Origin: Tritrichomonas musculus | Taxonomy: Eukaryota > Parabasalia > Tritrichomonadida > Tritrichomonadidae | Reading direction: 5' to 3' | DNA: 64,000 nt | NCBI GenBank assembly: GCA_039105265.1 | Contig: JAPFFF010000012.1 | Location: forward strand, 3,534,001-3,598,000 | In this document: positions 48,423 through 58,466 of the stretch, in pieces | How the letters are laid out: each line of letters begins with the position of its first letter | Position numbering within the stretch: position 1 is the first letter of the stretch | Position numbers and translations under genes: made by a program | The notes under the pieces: model-generated | Told to the model about the DNA's origin: nothing | The model's input: only the letters and a program-made list of their open reading frames with translations | The model's database searches: none

Positions 48423-49383
48423 AGAACATAGGAAACTCTCGAGATATGTCGATATGCTTCGAAATTAATAATATATACTCACCATAGACAGTTATTGATG
48501 ATTTCAGATTTTAAGCGAAATCGCGGCGGAGAGTCTTTCAAAAAGTTGTGATTTTCATAACGAGTCTCCAGACGTAAATGTAAAAATGTTTCAAAATTTA
48601 TGGTATTATAAGAATATATATTGCAAGCATCTTAATATATATCAATTGTTATATTTTTATTAGCTTCGCTTTGCATCGAGTTATTTATAAAATATATTTC
48701 AAAAATTTGATTTCTGTATTTTTGCATTAAATGTCAGAAAAAAAAATAGGTGTACCTACATAATCAGTATAACAATAATTGCATTACTGTATTGTATATG
48801 ATTATAAAATTATAGGATTGTATGTTTATTGTATATAGAGTAATAACCAAAAACTCCTATCCGTGAAGAATGAGATTTTTTATATTAAGATAAAAATACA
48901 AAAAAACTCGTTACTAACAATATCGGCCAAAATTCAATATTTTTACCCAAAAATTGGTTATTTTTCTTATTATGATGTTAAAAACACGATTAAGCAAAAA
49001 AATTGCGCATTATAAGTATATATCCCGAGATAAAGCGATTTACACTATTTTTAGCCGATTTTACGATTTTTTTTGGAAAAAACGATTCCAGAACAGAGCC
49101 AACGAATGACCGGTATATTACATTTATCTTAAATAGTAGTATATATTGCATTATATATTATATTAAATTTTTAGAAAAATCGTCCGCCAAATTTTCGAGA
49201 AAAATCAATTACAAAATTATACTACATTTGAATAGAAATTCCTCTCAATTTTGGCAACTTTCTTTAATCATATCTCAGTATATACGCAAAATTGGGAAAA
49301 TGTTTTCTATTAAAATATTCTTATAATATGATATACTTTATTATATATTAATTTCAAAAGATTATGAGAGTTTCCTATGTTCT
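48423..49383 (+). repeat. Right 961-bp end repeat of the composite transposon
   Basis: This is a direct copy of 45324-46284 with an offset of exactly 3099 bp, same length and orientation, and no difference noticed. TAACAAA follows at 49384-49390. Confidence 0.9.
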
Positions 49384-49410
49384 TAACAAATTTTCATGAT
49401 ATATTATTAA

Positions 49411-49953
49411 TTAGTTGGTTATGAGTTCGTTCAAAAGGAAGTTATTGTTGTCATTTTCACTTCCAAAAAAGGATTCCATTTTTGAATATCCTTTCCCGTT
49501 GTGCTTCTTGTTGATCTGTTGGTGAATGTTGCTCTCGTAAAAAAGTTCTTGTGTCAATGAAAATTGAACTTCCATTTCCCCTAACGTTTTTCGATTCTTG
49601 TTCTTCTTTCCTGCTTGCTGAAGTGGTTCAAGCAATTTGATCGTTTTCCTCTCGGTGTTTTTATCATCATTGATTTTCTTTGGAAGTTCTTCTCCTTCAA
49701 TCACTGTCGAACAGATAATTGGGTCTTTTTGTGAAAAACTTTTCTTCCTCATAACAATTAGAATCTTTTTCGTCTTATCATCAATTTTAACTGAAAAGAA
49801 TGGCATAACTGTTTTCAGCTTTTTGGCTTCAAAAGTAAAGGCTTGCTTTTGTTCTCCTGGGAGAGTTGTAACACTAACACGAATTGTGTCATTGTCTTGA
49901 ACAACATTCTTGCCAAGTTCAATTGTTTGAATTTGGATGTTTAAACTTTGCAT
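49411..49953 (-). CDS. Small C2-like domain protein (paralogue 1)
   Basis: The 180-aa product shares a pattern with its neighbour at 50295-50942: a strand-rich start (LNIQIQTIELGKNVVQDNDT), TIRVSVTTLPGEQKQ, then FFSVKIDDKTKKILIVMRKK, and GEMEVQFSLT. Alternating strands ending in a G-x-M/I-E-V motif resemble C2 domains, though the usual calcium aspartates are not evident. The C-terminal 45 residues are polar and low-complexity. It lies downstream of its paralogue on the same strand, and the composite transposon ends 27 bp from its stop. Function unknown; membrane or protein binding is a guess from fold. Confidence 0.65.
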   Translation of the reverse strand: MQSLNIQIQTIELGKNVVQDNDTIRVSVTTLPGEQKQAFTFEAKKLKTVMPFFSVKIDDKTKKILIVMRKKSFSQKDPIICSTVIEGEELPKKINDDKNTERKTIKLLEPLQQAGKKNKNRKTLGEMEVQFSLTQELFYESNIHQQINKKHNGKGYSKMESFFGSENDNNNFLLNELITN

Positions 49954-50115
49954 CTTATTTAGAAATGATATGATTTTTCTCGTTTTCTTTTTTATTCATT
50001 TTCATTCATCGCATTTCAATTTTTCTTTATTTATTTTTTTTATAATGAAATATAATTATTTCAATTTGATCTTTTATTTCGTTTTATTTGTTTTATTTAG
50101 ATTTTTGTTTGCTTC

Positions 50116-50158
50116 TTATTTCGTAAACCATACAAATAATGAATGGTTTACGAAATAA
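50116..50158. promoter_or_regulatory. Perfect 16-bp-stem hairpin between the two C2-like genes
   Basis: TTATTTCGTAAACCAT (50116-50131) pairs fully with ATGGTTTACGAAATAA (50143-50158), leaving an 11-nt loop. It lies downstream of the 215-aa gene and about 165 bp upstream of the start of the 180-aa gene. It could act as a transcription or RNA-processing signal, or be the remnant of an element end. Confidence 0.6.
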
Positions 50159-50294
50159 ACTGTTTATCAAAATAAAATATAATCTTCATAAAAATTTTAA
50201 AAATAGAAATATCTTCAAAAGAATAAGAAAATGTTAATTATAAAAAGGCTGTTTTTATTATAATTCATGGTATTAATATAATATATTATATAAA

Positions 50295-50942
50295 TTAAAT
50301 TAAGTTGTAATTAATAGAGAAGTTATCGTCGTTGATTTGTTCATATCCTCCATTTTTCTTTTGTTTTTTACTTATATTAATTTTATTTTCTTTGTATTGG
50401 CCGTTATTCTTCGAAAGTTTGCTGTGTTTCTTTTTTTCTACTTCTTTGATTGACTGAAGGTATGGTGTCGTGAATGACAATTGAACTTCCATTTGACCAA
50501 GAACTTTTCGTTTCATTTGGCTGTTATTGGTTGTTCCTTTCTTTCTTTCTTCTTCTTGAAGTTGTTTTTGAAGAGGATAATAAACATCTAAGATTTTGAC
50601 ATCTGTACTCGTCATTCCTGTAGTGATTTCTTTGATTGGAAGATTTACAAATTTCTTCAAATGAAGTGTGGCTGAGGCGATGATTGGATTTTCGTTTAAA
50701 GCACTCTTCTTTCTGAAAACAAGAACAATTTTGTCTGTTTGATTTGTAATGTTTAATGCAAAGACATGATTAGTGCAGTATATCTTCTTTCCTTTGACTT
50801 CAAAGTGTTGTTTGTTTTCTTCTGGAAAGGTTGTGATGCTAACACGAACAACATCTGAATCATGAATCAACTTATCTGAAAGTTTGAATGACAACAAGTG
50901 GATGTTGAGACCAATTTTGTAGTTTGATGTATTCATTTGCAA
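50295..50942 (-). CDS. Small C2-like domain protein (paralogue 2)
   Basis: The 215-aa product aligns with the 180-aa neighbour: LIHDSDVVRVSITTFPEENKQ, VFALNITNQTDKIVLVFRKK and LGQMEVQLSFTT match DNDTIRVSVTTLPGEQKQ, FFSVKIDDKTKKILIVMRKK and LGEMEVQFSLTQ. The C-terminus is lysine-rich and low-complexity (KENKINISKKQKKNGG). The pair is a tandem duplication; both read leftward with a 341-bp spacer that carries a strong hairpin. A C2-like beta-sandwich is likely, function unknown. Confidence 0.65.
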   Translation of the reverse strand: MQMNTSNYKIGLNIHLLSFKLSDKLIHDSDVVRVSITTFPEENKQHFEVKGKKIYCTNHVFALNITNQTDKIVLVFRKKSALNENPIIASATLHLKKFVNLPIKEITTGMTSTDVKILDVYYPLQKQLQEEERKKGTTNNSQMKRKVLGQMEVQLSFTTPYLQSIKEVEKKKHSKLSKNNGQYKENKINISKKQKKNGGYEQINDDNFSINYNLI

Positions 50943-51370
50943 ATTAAAAAATGATGTTCAAGTTTTCTTTTTATTTCTCCCTTTATTTCTCTCTCAATTA
51001 TTTTTATTCTTTTCAATCATTTTCTATGTATTTTCAATCATTTATTTGTTTTATTTTTTATCACAACTTTTTCTTTTATTTCTATTTATTTTTATTTACA
51101 TTTTTTCAATGCTTATTTGATCATTTTTTTACTCAAAATTAAAAAAAATAATAAACTGAGTTCAAAAAACTTTACCTCCATTTCAAATTTCAAATCATTT
51201 TATCTTTTTTATCAAACAATTTATTTGCATTATTCTTCAGTAATGATATATTATATAATTAGCATAAAATTAATTAAATTATAAAAAATTAATTCATATT
51301 TAAAATATAAAGATATGATTATTTTAAATTGAGAGGGAGGTAATGTTTTTTTAACAAGGTTTATAACTTA
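50943..51370. other. Gene-free AT-rich spacer
   Basis: Long T-rich runs (TTTTATTTCTATTTATTTTT type) follow the start of the 215-aa gene. I see no gene or clear repeat before the transposon end at 51371. Confidence 0.6.
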
Positions 51371-52532
51371 GAGTGTCGGGAAAAAGTGGGTTTCAATAGG
51401 ATTAAGCCGGTTTCACATCACTTTTAGCATTCAAATTTCAAAGACTTTTAGCAATTTCTCTGAAAAAGTGTAAGTAGGTTTCATTCTTTTGATAAAAATT
51501 TCAGCTTTTTAAAAGAGGTTTAATAAAAAATTGAAATATAATTGAAATTTATATTGAAATATTCCTTAGAAAAATTGTTATTTTTTTTATGAAAATTGAA
51601 AGAAACGAAAGAAATATGCAATGAAAAAATTCACAAGAAAATTCTATATTCTCACTTTTAACATTAATGGCAAGCAGCAAGGAATTAAAAGGTCCAAAAG
51701 ATATCATAAATCCGTTCAAAGGAGATCTAATCGAACAGATGCTATTCAATCAAATTGTTCAATCACAAGAATTCCAAATGTCAACATCATTTGTTGAACA
51801 AGTGGGATTAATCTGTCAATGGATGAAAAATGATACAATAAATGTTTCATATCAGAAAATAGAAGATGTCTTTGGAGTTTCAAGACAGCTTGTAAGGAAA
51901 GATCATCAGAAATTCCTCCGTGGTGAAGGAATAGATGGAAGACCATCAAAACTAAATGATGCCGAGTTGTCACTTCTAGAAAAAGAAATTAAAAGATTGC
52001 ATGCAGAAGAAATTTATCCATCTTATGACGACATCATCAAGTTTATTAATGAGAATTTTAGAAAAAATCTATACTCCGATACAGTTAGACATTTAATTAG
52101 AAATAATTTTAGTTCTCTTTTTAAAAGTGTGCTTGGAGTGCCATTAGAAGACTCATGACTTAATGTTAATATTGAAGATATAGAGAATAACATTAATTTA
52201 TTAAGCAGAAAGGTTAAAGGAATTCCTCTGCAATTTGTATTCAATCTGGACGAAATGGGGCACTCAGATTTTGCAGATGCACAAAGACATTCAGTAATAG
52301 TTCCTATCAATTACAATAAAACATCTGCTCCTTTTCCAGTTTCAAGAGCCACTAAGCATGCTACATGTCTAGCTTGTATAAATCCTTACGGTTTGTTTTG
52401 CAAACCTCAATATGTCGTTCAAAGAAGCTCAGTAGATTCAGAAAATATTTGACCATTTATCCCCAGAATCTTTTCAAATAGTCCATACTGAAAGTGGATT
52501 TTTAAATTATGATGCCTTTTCTCATTGGTTTA
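51371..52532 (+). mobile_element. Decayed Tc1/mariner-like transposon, cut by Polinton element 2
   Basis: The left end is GAGTGTCGGGAAAAAGTGGG directly after TA (51369-51370), like the ends of Tc1/mariner elements, and resembles the nested element at 39105. It carries a transposase gene fragment (51667-52532). The remainder is not present because element 2 starts at 52533. If the insertion is simple, the rest of the transposon should lie beyond the right end of element 2, outside this window. Confidence 0.65.
51667..52532 (+). pseudogene. Broken Tc1/mariner-type transposase
   Basis: The open part (51667-52158, 163 aa) holds a helix-turn-helix region: SYQKIEDVFGVSRQLVRKDH, then GRPSKLNDAELSLLEKEIKR. 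It stops at an in-frame TGA at 52156. The same frame continues after it with the start of the DDE catalytic domain, containing the first aspartate (FNLDEMGHSDFADAQ near 52240). Around 52450 the reading shifts frame; the matching sequence resumes as HLSPESFQIVHTESGF and NYDAFSHWFK, up to the Polinton end at 52532. At least two lesions plus the interruption make it inactive. By sequence it belongs with the IS630/Tc1/mariner/pogo group. The ATG at 51667 follows TCACTTTTAACATTA, an initiator-like context. Confidence 0.8.
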
Positions 52533-52881
52533 AGTAGTATATGTTTGTCATGATTTTAGGACTTCGTCCCAAACTCCTGACAAACCCTTTGAAAGCACCT
52601 TATTTGGGGCACTTTTTTGGTCTCAAACACCTCATTTTAGCCCTTTTTTTACTCAAAAAGTTGTCCAACAATTTCTTAAGTATCCCCATACTTGACCCCC
52701 CTATTTTCACTCAACAATTTGGGTTCAAAAAGATGTTTGTCATACTCGCTAATAAAGTCATTGATTTAGGACTAACGAGTTGTTTCAACTTTTTTGAAAA
52801 AAATATTTTTTGGAAATTTTCTCATCCACGATAAGAGGTATAAATTTTTTATATTTTTTATTTTTTATCTTCATTGCAAAA
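52533..52881 (+). repeat. Presumed left terminal repeat and leader of Polinton element 2
   Basis: No gene is seen. The stretch is C/T-rich on the plus strand, with spaced CCC and TTT words (GGGGCACTTTTTTGGTCTC; TATCCCCATACTTGACCCCC), recalling the CCCT-rich outer repeat of element 1. The partner repeat is outside the window, so the extent is unknown. Confidence 0.5.
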
Positions 52882-55800
52882 ATGAGACTCTCCGAAGCTA
52901 CTCCCGAAAAATTACAAGAACTATTTGAATTGATAATAAACGAGAAACTACAACACGACTTTTCATATTATTGGAACTCACAAGAGGAATTCTATTATGA
53001 CATCCGAGAATGTGCCAGACAAGAAGGGTATGATGGAGATTTAGACAACTATGAGGCTATGTACTGGTATTTTAAAGGCAAGAACAATACCCCTGCGCAA
53101 CAACAAGAACAACCCAAACAAGAAGAACCTCCCAAACAAGAAGAAAAACCTCTCAAGACGGAGAACAACTCACAACAAGAAATCGTGAATCAAATAATGG
53201 AAAAATTAGAATACTCTCCTAAAAAATGGCAAATCGACTTTGAGAGATTAGATAAGGACGGCAGACTCTTATTGCTTCCCAAATTGAAGGAATTCTTTGA
53301 AGAATATATAGATTCTTTACCCATTATCTCCAAATACAAACTCGCTTTCAAAATCAAAAGTCAATGGCATTCTTATCAATTAACTCCTGAAATATACAAC
53401 AAATTAATGGAAAATCTGACAGAAAAACACTTCATCTTCGATATAGAGAATGTTGTACCAGAATATTTTTATGAGAATGGAGCCGAAAAAATACCCGAAT
53501 GGAGCCTCTTTGAAGCAGTTCGCTTTAGTGAATTTCAGAATATTAAGGCAAAAAATGACGTTGGAGGAAGTTTCTTTCAATATTTGATACGTGAAAACTG
53601 CCCATCAAATGTCTCAAAATATCTCAAGAAATTACAGATTTTCACTTCTCTCGTGGACAAAAAAGGCAAACAAAGAAAGGAATTGGACGATTGCTGCTTC
53701 ATTTACGCCCTTCAACAAACAGGATGCTACGATGATGACACACTAAACAAAATGCGCCTAAGGATTAATTCAAGATATCTCTCCCAAAAAGCATTGAATA
53801 ATTTATGTACAGAGTTCAAAATTCATGTCAAATTATCTTTCATTGATGAAGATTCAAAATGCAAAAAACAAACAGTTAGGTCCCAAAAAGATGGTTCAAA
53901 AAAGAGTTATTTAGGTATAGAAAATGCTGACCCAACAAGAACTCATACAATGAATGTCTTCAATAAGCACTATTTTCTTGAGGAAATTACTCCTTTCAGC
54001 ACGTACTATATCAACCACCTAGATGCATGCGAAGAAGACAAATACAATAAAGAATACAAACAAGACCACTGGATTAATGCAAGATATTTCATGACATCAT
54101 CAAATTTGGTCCGAACTCTCATGAAAAACAACTTCTTCGTCCCAATCACATTCGGGCAATATAAGGTCCTCAACACAGTTTTCTACAAAGAAGTAATCGA
54201 CGATATTGACCTTATCGACCTCGAATATAACGAAGAACAATGCACGAAACTAATCAAAGAGGATAAAAAGAAACTACTCCAAACTGACAACAAAACATAT
54301 TGGTATGCCGATTTTGAAGCAGATACATCAACAGAAATTCACAAACCTTTCCTCTGCGTCTTACAGAATAGAACAGGCCGTATCAATAAAACTTTCCGAG
54401 GAGAAGACTGCAACAAACAATTACTAGATTATTTACCCGATGACGCTGTCGTTTATTTCCACAATTTAGCGTATGATATCAGAATGCTGGCTTCTTTCGG
54501 ACTCGCCAAATCCATCATCAAAGGCACAAAAACAATGAAGGCGGATATAAAATATAACAGCAAAACCATCCATCTCAAAGACTCTTTACCAATTCTTTCC
54601 TGCAAATTATCTCAATTACCATCTATGTTTGACATTCCTGACATACAAAAAGAGATATTTCCATATAAATATTATACTCTTGATCGCCTCCAAACTAATA
54701 TTGGCACAATTAACGAAGCAGGAGAAAATGAAGACAAAATTTGGACAGATGAAGACTACAATTTATTCAACGCCAATATTGATAAAATATCCGGCTGCCG
54801 AATAGACGAAAACCATTTTGACATGTGGAAATATGCAGAATTTTACTGCCAGCAAGATGTTAATATCCTCAGAATCGGATTCAATAAACTGCGTGAAGGA
54901 TTCATCAAAGACTTCAAAGTCGACCCATTTAATTTCATCAGCATATCGTCTCTCGAAAACGAAGTCTTCAATCAAAGAGTCTATTATCCCAACCAAAATC
55001 TCTATAAATTAGGTGGTCATGTGAGATATTTTTGCTCAAAGGCGATATATGGAGGTAGATGTATGACGGCATATAACAAGAAATGGCATGTCAAGAAGAA
55101 TCTCTGCGATTTTGATGCAGTATCATTATATCCTTCCGCAATGAGTAGATTATACACAGTTGAAGGACGTCCAAAGGTAATACAGAATGACCAACTCAAC
55201 TATAATTTCCTCTCCCAACAATCAGCATACATCGTCGAAATCGAAATAACAAAAATAAAAAAGCATTATGCATTTCCGTTAATCGTTCAAAAAATTGACG
55301 GCCTAAACAGGAATAACGACATTCTCTCAGAAGGAAATACCATTAAAATGGTTGTTGATAATATTACTTTGGAGGACTTTATTGAGTTTCAGCAAATAGA
55401 ATTCAATATACTGAGAGGATATTACTGGGATGGAAAGAAAGATTATCGTATTCAAGAATGTATCAAAAAGATATTCAATAAACGACTCGAATATAAGAAA
55501 CAGAAGAATCCTTTGCAAAATCTCTACAAACTCATCATGAATTCATGCTACGGCAAAACAATAGAGAGGCCAGTAGATAAAGACTACAAATATCTTCACG
55601 AAGGAGATGAACTCGATAAATATTGGGCAAAAAACTATAACAAAATTGTCGAAGATATTCAGTTAAACAACTCCGATATACACGCCATAAAGACCCTCAA
55701 ACAAATAGATAATCACTTCAATTTCTCTCTTTTAGGCATTCAAGTTCTGTCAATGTCCAAGAGAATAATGAACGAAGTCATGTGTCTTGCTTTCGATATA

Positions 55801-56304
55801 GGCTGCCATATTTATTACCAAGATACTGATAGTATGCATATAGAATCTGTGGATTTACCGAAACTCGAAAAGGCCTTCCGCGAGAAATATAACCGCGAAC
55901 TTATCGGGAAAAATTTAGGACAATTCCATTCAGATTTCCCAGAAATAAACGGCCACAATGAGATGCCTGAATCTATTGAATCATTCTTCTTGATGAAGAA
56001 AATGTATGTAGATAAACTGCAAGATTCTACTGGAGATATTGACTATATGATACGAGGCAAGGGACTAACTCAGAATTCTATCAAATATAAATTCAATGAA
56101 GAGTTTCAAGGAGATGTTATGAAGCTCTATGAAACGCTATATAACGGAAATTCCATCACATTCGACTTAACAAAAGGACAACCTTGCTTCGAAATGAATA
56201 AAAATATGACTGTATCGACAAGAAAAAAATTCGAGAGATGTATCAAAACAGACTATACTGAAGGAGATATTACCCAATATTTTAATAGTCCTTTTCAGCC
56301 CTAA
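52882..56304 (+). CDS. Protein-primed family B DNA polymerase of Polinton element 2
   Basis: The 1140-aa product starts at the ATG at 52882 (MRLSEATPEK); an upstream TTG in frame is less likely. A glutamine/lysine-rich stretch (QQEQPKQEEPPKQEEKP) lies near residues 73-95. The exonuclease begins at D477 (WYADFEAD), with Exo II VYFHNLAYD. Motif A is DFDAVSLYPSA from D743, motif B KLIMNSCYGK, and motif C YYQDTDS with D981. It has the same order as the element 1 enzyme but is clearly diverged. The start context TCATTGCAAAAATG resembles the trichomonad initiator. Stop TAAA, then 12 bp to the convergent integrase. Confidence 0.95.
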   Translation: MRLSEATPEKLQELFELIINEKLQHDFSYYWNSQEEFYYDIRECARQEGYDGDLDNYEAMYWYFKGKNNTPAQQQEQPKQEEPPKQEEKPLKTENNSQQEIVNQIMEKLEYSPKKWQIDFERLDKDGRLLLLPKLKEFFEEYIDSLPIISKYKLAFKIKSQWHSYQLTPEIYNKLMENLTEKHFIFDIENVVPEYFYENGAEKIPEWSLFEAVRFSEFQNIKAKNDVGGSFFQYLIRENCPSNVSKYLKKLQIFTSLVDKKGKQRKELDDCCFIYALQQTGCYDDDTLNKMRLRINSRYLSQKALNNLCTEFKIHVKLSFIDEDSKCKKQTVRSQKDGSKKSYLGIENADPTRTHTMNVFNKHYFLEEITPFSTYYINHLDACEEDKYNKEYKQDHWINARYFMTSSNLVRTLMKNNFFVPITFGQYKVLNTVFYKEVIDDIDLIDLEYNEEQCTKLIKEDKKKLLQTDNKTYWYADFEADTSTEIHKPFLCVLQNRTGRINKTFRGEDCNKQLLDYLPDDAVVYFHNLAYDIRMLASFGLAKSIIKGTKTMKADIKYNSKTIHLKDSLPILSCKLSQLPSMFDIPDIQKEIFPYKYYTLDRLQTNIGTINEAGENEDKIWTDEDYNLFNANIDKISGCRIDENHFDMWKYAEFYCQQDVNILRIGFNKLREGFIKDFKVDPFNFISISSLENEVFNQRVYYPNQNLYKLGGHVRYFCSKAIYGGRCMTAYNKKWHVKKNLCDFDAVSLYPSAMSRLYTVEGRPKVIQNDQLNYNFLSQQSAYIVEIEITKIKKHYAFPLIVQKIDGLNRNNDILSEGNTIKMVVDNITLEDFIEFQQIEFNILRGYYWDGKKDYRIQECIKKIFNKRLEYKKQKNPLQNLYKLIMNSCYGKTIERPVDKDYKYLHEGDELDKYWAKNYNKIVEDIQLNNSDIHAIKTLKQIDNHFNFSLLGIQVLSMSKRIMNEVMCLAFDIGCHIYYQDTDSMHIESVDLPKLEKAFREKYNRELIGKNLGQFHSDFPEINGHNEMPESIESFFLMKKMYVDKLQDSTGDIDYMIRGKGLTQNSIKYKFNEEFQGDVMKLYETLYNGNSITFDLTKGQPCFEMNKNMTVSTRKKFERCIKTDYTEGDITQYFNSPFQP

Positions 56305-56319
56305 AGAGTCATAAATGAC

Positions 56320-58188
56320 TCAATAGTCAATTTTCCACCTAGGCATCATTTGTCTCGTATTTTTTTGGTCCGTTACTTCATACAAACCATTCTTGAACCC
56401 AACAACTCTATACTTTCCTGGCTGTACATTGGACCTTCTCTTCATCATTCCATCCTTTTCGTTATACAATTTTACCGACATCCCTTTTGGCAAATAGAAT
56501 CCTTTACTCGTCATTATGTCATAATTCTCTTTACAGATATTCATCACAATCAACGATTCCAGTTCTTTATCTTCATGAACCATCTTTGGAGACACACTTT
56601 TCCTGGCATATTTTGAGAGTGTTTTATGAGGTGCGTTATTATATTGCCTCACTAATTCTTCCATTATTGATGGAGTAATTATCCCGATTCCCATATTGTA
56701 AGCCATATCTCTCAGTGTTCTGATGACTCTATCTATCAGTCCCAAAGAACTGTGCATCGGGTCTGTTTTTACCTGTTTTTGCTCCTTTTTCATGAAGTCT
56801 GGATAGTTTCCCATTCTCATTCTTGGTGCAGTTTGCCATTCTATTCCATGTGTCCTATAGTATTCTTGTGCCTTTCTTGAGTTAAAAGAACCCTCTCCAT
56901 CAAACGTCAAGCTCTTTATTACAACACCAGATTGCAGCAATTTATCGAGGGTTTTCAAGTAAGTATCTGCTGATTTATCATATTTGGCGAATCTCTGATG
57001 CTTCTCTTCGACTTTCTCTTCTCCAAACAATATCTGATTTACCAACTCAACATACAAATACCTTGTATTAACATTTATCATGACCAAATAACATAATTTA
57101 TCAACAAACATCAAATCGATAATATAGGAATTTCTTGATGAAACTTTATGGAGCTGATACATCTTCGCGTTCTTTTTCAGCGGAAAGTATGATGTGTTCT
57201 CGGCTATTTTGACCTGTCTATCGGGAAACAAACTCTTCAAAGCTCTTATTTTACTCTCTGTTTTGAACCCAATAATATTTTGCTCCTGAGGAATTTCATA
57301 GGTTGAATATGTCGTTGGCTGGAAATAAAATTTATTGACGTATCTATTGTATCTCTCCTCTTCGGATAATCTACTCTCTCCCCAATTCCTACTGACTCTA
57401 TTAAATTCCTCTTTATCTAGCAGTCTTTCATGATTATAAACAACAAATTCGTTCAATTTGTCCATAAAACTGTCTCTAAAAATAGGTCTTTTAGGTCTTT
57501 GTCTCTTTTCCCATTCCTCAATAAATTCGTCATAAATTTGTCGAATATCATCATCTTGAATCACAATTCTTGTATAAACTCTGGACGTATCTTCAAAGAG
57601 ATATATGTGTTTATTCCCTCCACTCGCAAAGCGAGAGTCTGCTGTGCAGCCATTTTGCTGAATAAAATCTCTGACAGCACCAAATTGTGGCTTGTTTTTG
57701 TTGGTCAATTTTTGTCTGAACAATTCTTCTTTGGCTCTTTCGCAAGCATCTTTATATCTGGATTCATTGACTCTTTTGATGCCTTCTTTTAGTTGTTCTA
57801 TCCTTGCAAAAAGCAATCTATCGATTCTGTCTTGGTTGATTCTCAAGAAATTATTTACGTGTTGAATGTCTGTTCGAGTAAAAGCGTGGTTATAAGTAAA
57901 TTTTCTCCCATGATTGAAGCAATAAGAAGGATCGTCCATATAGTCCAAAAAGTCGTCCAAAGAGTCTATTTTCTGATTTCCTAGCCAGTCCATTATCCTC
58001 TCAGCTTTATAATTTACTTTTTGTTGAGGGTCAGAAAGGCATCTACAAAATATCCGGATTTTATTGCTGGTATTCAGGACATCCCCGTCATTGCCTCTCA
58101 ACAAATCGTCTATCGGCAAGTTTGTTTCCGATATGATATGATTTATTATTTCATCCGAGTTATTGTAAAGCAATTTACTTGTATTCAT
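56320..58188 (-). CDS. Retroviral-type (rve) integrase of Polinton element 2
   Basis: The 622-aa product has a long N-terminal extension (about 330 residues, helical and charged). The rve core follows at about 350-520 (IDLMFVDKLCYLVMINVNTR, then SLTFDGEGSF, then GLIDRVIRTLRD). The C-terminal SH3-like domain is GMSVKLYNEKDGMMKRRSN onward. The words INVNTR and KRRSN are shared with the element 1 integrase, which is shorter (366 aa). It is convergent with the polymerase gene. Its start codon faces the 79-aa gene across 17 bp, so both must share a tiny promoter region or use signals inside coding sequence. Confidence 0.85.
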   Translation of the reverse strand: MNTSKLLYNNSDEIINHIISETNLPIDDLLRGNDGDVLNTSNKIRIFCRCLSDPQQKVNYKAERIMDWLGNQKIDSLDDFLDYMDDPSYCFNHGRKFTYNHAFTRTDIQHVNNFLRINQDRIDRLLFARIEQLKEGIKRVNESRYKDACERAKEELFRQKLTNKNKPQFGAVRDFIQQNGCTADSRFASGGNKHIYLFEDTSRVYTRIVIQDDDIRQIYDEFIEEWEKRQRPKRPIFRDSFMDKLNEFVVYNHERLLDKEEFNRVSRNWGESRLSEEERYNRYVNKFYFQPTTYSTYEIPQEQNIIGFKTESKIRALKSLFPDRQVKIAENTSYFPLKKNAKMYQLHKVSSRNSYIIDLMFVDKLCYLVMINVNTRYLYVELVNQILFGEEKVEEKHQRFAKYDKSADTYLKTLDKLLQSGVVIKSLTFDGEGSFNSRKAQEYYRTHGIEWQTAPRMRMGNYPDFMKKEQKQVKTDPMHSSLGLIDRVIRTLRDMAYNMGIGIITPSIMEELVRQYNNAPHKTLSKYARKSVSPKMVHEDKELESLIVMNICKENYDIMTSKGFYLPKGMSVKLYNEKDGMMKRRSNVQPGKYRVVGFKNGLYEVTDQKNTRQMMPRWKIDY

Positions 58189-58205
58189 TTTTTATTTGGT
58201 AGAAA

Positions 58206-58445
58206 ATGTCACAAGAACAGCCCACTCTCCTCCCTCTCAAAAACTGGCACGGTAGAAAAACTTTCGCCACTCCTACTCTGAAACAACTGAAATCTCGTCT
58301 CCAATATTATCGAAGGATATTGAGCCAAACACCTCCCACGGACCCCAAAAAAATAGCCAAAAGAGAGAAGATTCAACGAAAATATGACAGAGATATGAAG
58401 GTAAGAAATCTGTTAAATAGAGCTGTTAGCAATCTTTACTCCTGA
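58206..58445 (+). CDS. Small basic 79-aa protein
   Basis: The product is rich in K and R (KQLKSRLQYYRRILSQ; KKIAKREKIQRKYDRDMKVR) and is probably helical and nucleic-acid binding. It starts 17 bp from the divergent integrase start and precedes the 168-aa gene by 21 bp in the same direction. No family is recognised; a small virion DNA-binding protein or a regulator would both fit. Confidence 0.6.
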   Translation: MSQEQPTLLPLKNWHGRKTFATPTLKQLKSRLQYYRRILSQTPPTDPKKIAKREKIQRKYDRDMKVRNLLNRAVSNLYS

Positions 58446-58466
58446 AAATTTTTTGTTATTCAAATA

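Larger units (their letters stand above)
45324..49383. mobile_element. Composite DNA transposon with identical 961-bp direct end repeats
   Basis: Two direct copies of a 961-bp unit (45324-46284 and 48423-49383) flank a 2138-bp segment that holds a single long gene. I see no difference between the copies. Each unit starts AGAACATAGGAAACTCTC and ends with the exact inverse, an 18-bp TIR. The 7-bp word TAACAAA lies outside the outer ends only (45317-45323 and 49384-49390); the inner ends lack it. So the whole 4060-bp structure seems to have inserted as one unit, like a bacterial composite transposon. Identity of the end repeats argues for very recent insertion or gene conversion. The right end stops 27 bp short of the stop codon of the gene at 49411. 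Confidence 0.88.

Noticed and set aside
45324-49383. LTR retrotransposon with 961-bp LTRs.
   Set aside because: The direct repeats do not begin TG or end CA but carry 18-bp inverted ends. The gene inside has no reverse transcriptase, protease or gag features, and the duplication is 7 bp.
52810-52881. A longer polymerase N-terminus in element 2 starting at TTG 52810.
   Set aside because: The extra residues are AT-driven and hydrophobic, and a good ATG in an initiator-like context lies at 52882.
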